This document shows, piece after piece, positions 7,159-7,560 of a stretch of DNA of 7,560 nt. The stretch is from Planctomycetota bacterium. GTDB lineage: Bacteria > Planctomycetota > Phycisphaerae > WQYP01. The stretch covers positions 1-7,560 of the forward strand of contig JAJYGE010000500.1 in the NCBI GenBank assembly GCA_021785155.1, in the 5' to 3' direction. Under the pieces are notes generated by a model, which saw nothing but the letters and a program-made list of their open reading frames with translations, was not told where the DNA came from and did no database searches. The stretch's first letter is position 1; each line of letters opens with the position of its first letter. Both the position numbers and the translations under genes were made by a program.

Positions 7159-7560
7159 CTATTTCACCAACACCATACCCGTGGCGGCAATATCCCGACT
7201 GTTGTAGCCAACGGCGATCTGATATTTTCCCGCGGGAACTTCCCAGCGGTTCGCGTGGGAGTTGAAGTACGCGAAGTCACGCCAATGCAATTTCATGGTC
7301 ACCGTTTGACTTTGGCCGGGCTTGAGATTCACGCGGCCAAAGCCCTTCAGCGTCTGTACGCAGCGATTGGCCCGATCTTCCTGCGGACGAACATATAATT
7401 GTACCACTTCCGCGCCGGATCGATGGCCTGTGTTGGTGACGTTGGCGGTTACGGTAACAGTGCGGGCCTTCCCGGAACCGCTGGTGGTGATATGCAGGCC
7501 ACCAATGGAGAAGGTGGTGTAGGATAGTCCGTAGCCGAAGGGGTAAAGCGGTGTGATTTG
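7159..7560 (-). CDS. GH3 beta-glucosidase/beta-xylosidase-type enzyme, C-terminal end (5' part outside window)
   Basis: The final 133 residues of a GH3 enzyme, open from the right edge to a TAG at 7159. The fragment starts QITPLYPFGYGLSYTTF, the very characteristic junction between the GH3 alpha/beta sandwich domain and the fibronectin type III-like domain. The latter fills the rest: a VTVTANVTNTG strand, GAEVVQLYVRP, then LKGFGRVNLKPGQSQTV, and a final strand ending MVLVK. GH3 enzymes of this domain layout remove terminal beta-glucosyl, beta-xylosyl or related residues from oligosaccharides. The catalytic Asp and acid/base residues lie in the missing N-terminal part, so activity and export signal cannot be judged. 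It is the upstream neighbour of the FAD oxidoreductase with only 19 bases between them, which makes it the likely leading gene of the visible operon. Confidence 0.92.
   Translation of the reverse strand, partial: QITPLYPFGYGLSYTTFSIGGLHITTSGSGKARTVTVTANVTNTGHRSGAEVVQLYVRPQEDRANRCVQTLKGFGRVNLKPGQSQTVTMKLHWRDFAYFNSHANRWEVPAGKYQIAVGYNSRDIAATGMVLVK

Overview
The window is a stretch of a carbohydrate-degradation gene cluster, with every real gene on the minus strand. Read in the direction of transcription (right to left) the order is: the C-terminal end of a GH3 beta-glucosidase-type enzyme (7159-7560, cut by the right edge); a complete FAD-dependent oxidoreductase (5493-7139); a complete GH116/GBA2-type glycosidase (2615-5431); a short stretch that looks like the 3' tail of a GH5 (cellulase/mannanase-type) gene with no body (2421-2555); and a GH2 beta-mannosidase-type enzyme (1-2339, cut by the left edge after about 779 codons).

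The first three genes are packed with gaps of 19 and 61 bases and each internal start has a purine-rich ribosome binding site, so they are probably co-transcribed. The gap before the GH2 gene is larger (275 bases). It holds the GH5-like remnant, a small A/T-rich hairpin and overlapping short inverted repeats, so the GH2 gene may be expressed partly on its own.

All three visible N-termini carry twin-arginine (Tat-like) leaders. The GH2 leader also ends in a lipobox cysteine. The products are therefore predicted to act outside the cytoplasm, the GH2 enzyme probably as an anchored lipoprotein. Together GH3, GH116 and GH2 would remove beta-glucosyl, beta-xylosyl and beta-mannosyl residues from oligosaccharides, which fits plant hemicellulose such as glucomannan, but the substrate is an inference. 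The role of the flavoprotein is unknown; its family is often found beside glycosidases.

The organism is a bacterium of moderate-to-high GC. Tat-exported glycosidases beside this oxidoreductase subfamily are most reminiscent of Planctomycetota or Verrucomicrobiota (or a metagenome-assembled relative), but no marker gene is present and this is a low-confidence guess. I see no RNA genes, CRISPR arrays, insertion sequences or convincing plus-strand genes. The plus-strand reading frames are all antisense shadows. I found no clearly new system; the GH5-like remnant and the flavoprotein within the glycosidase operon are the points most worth following.
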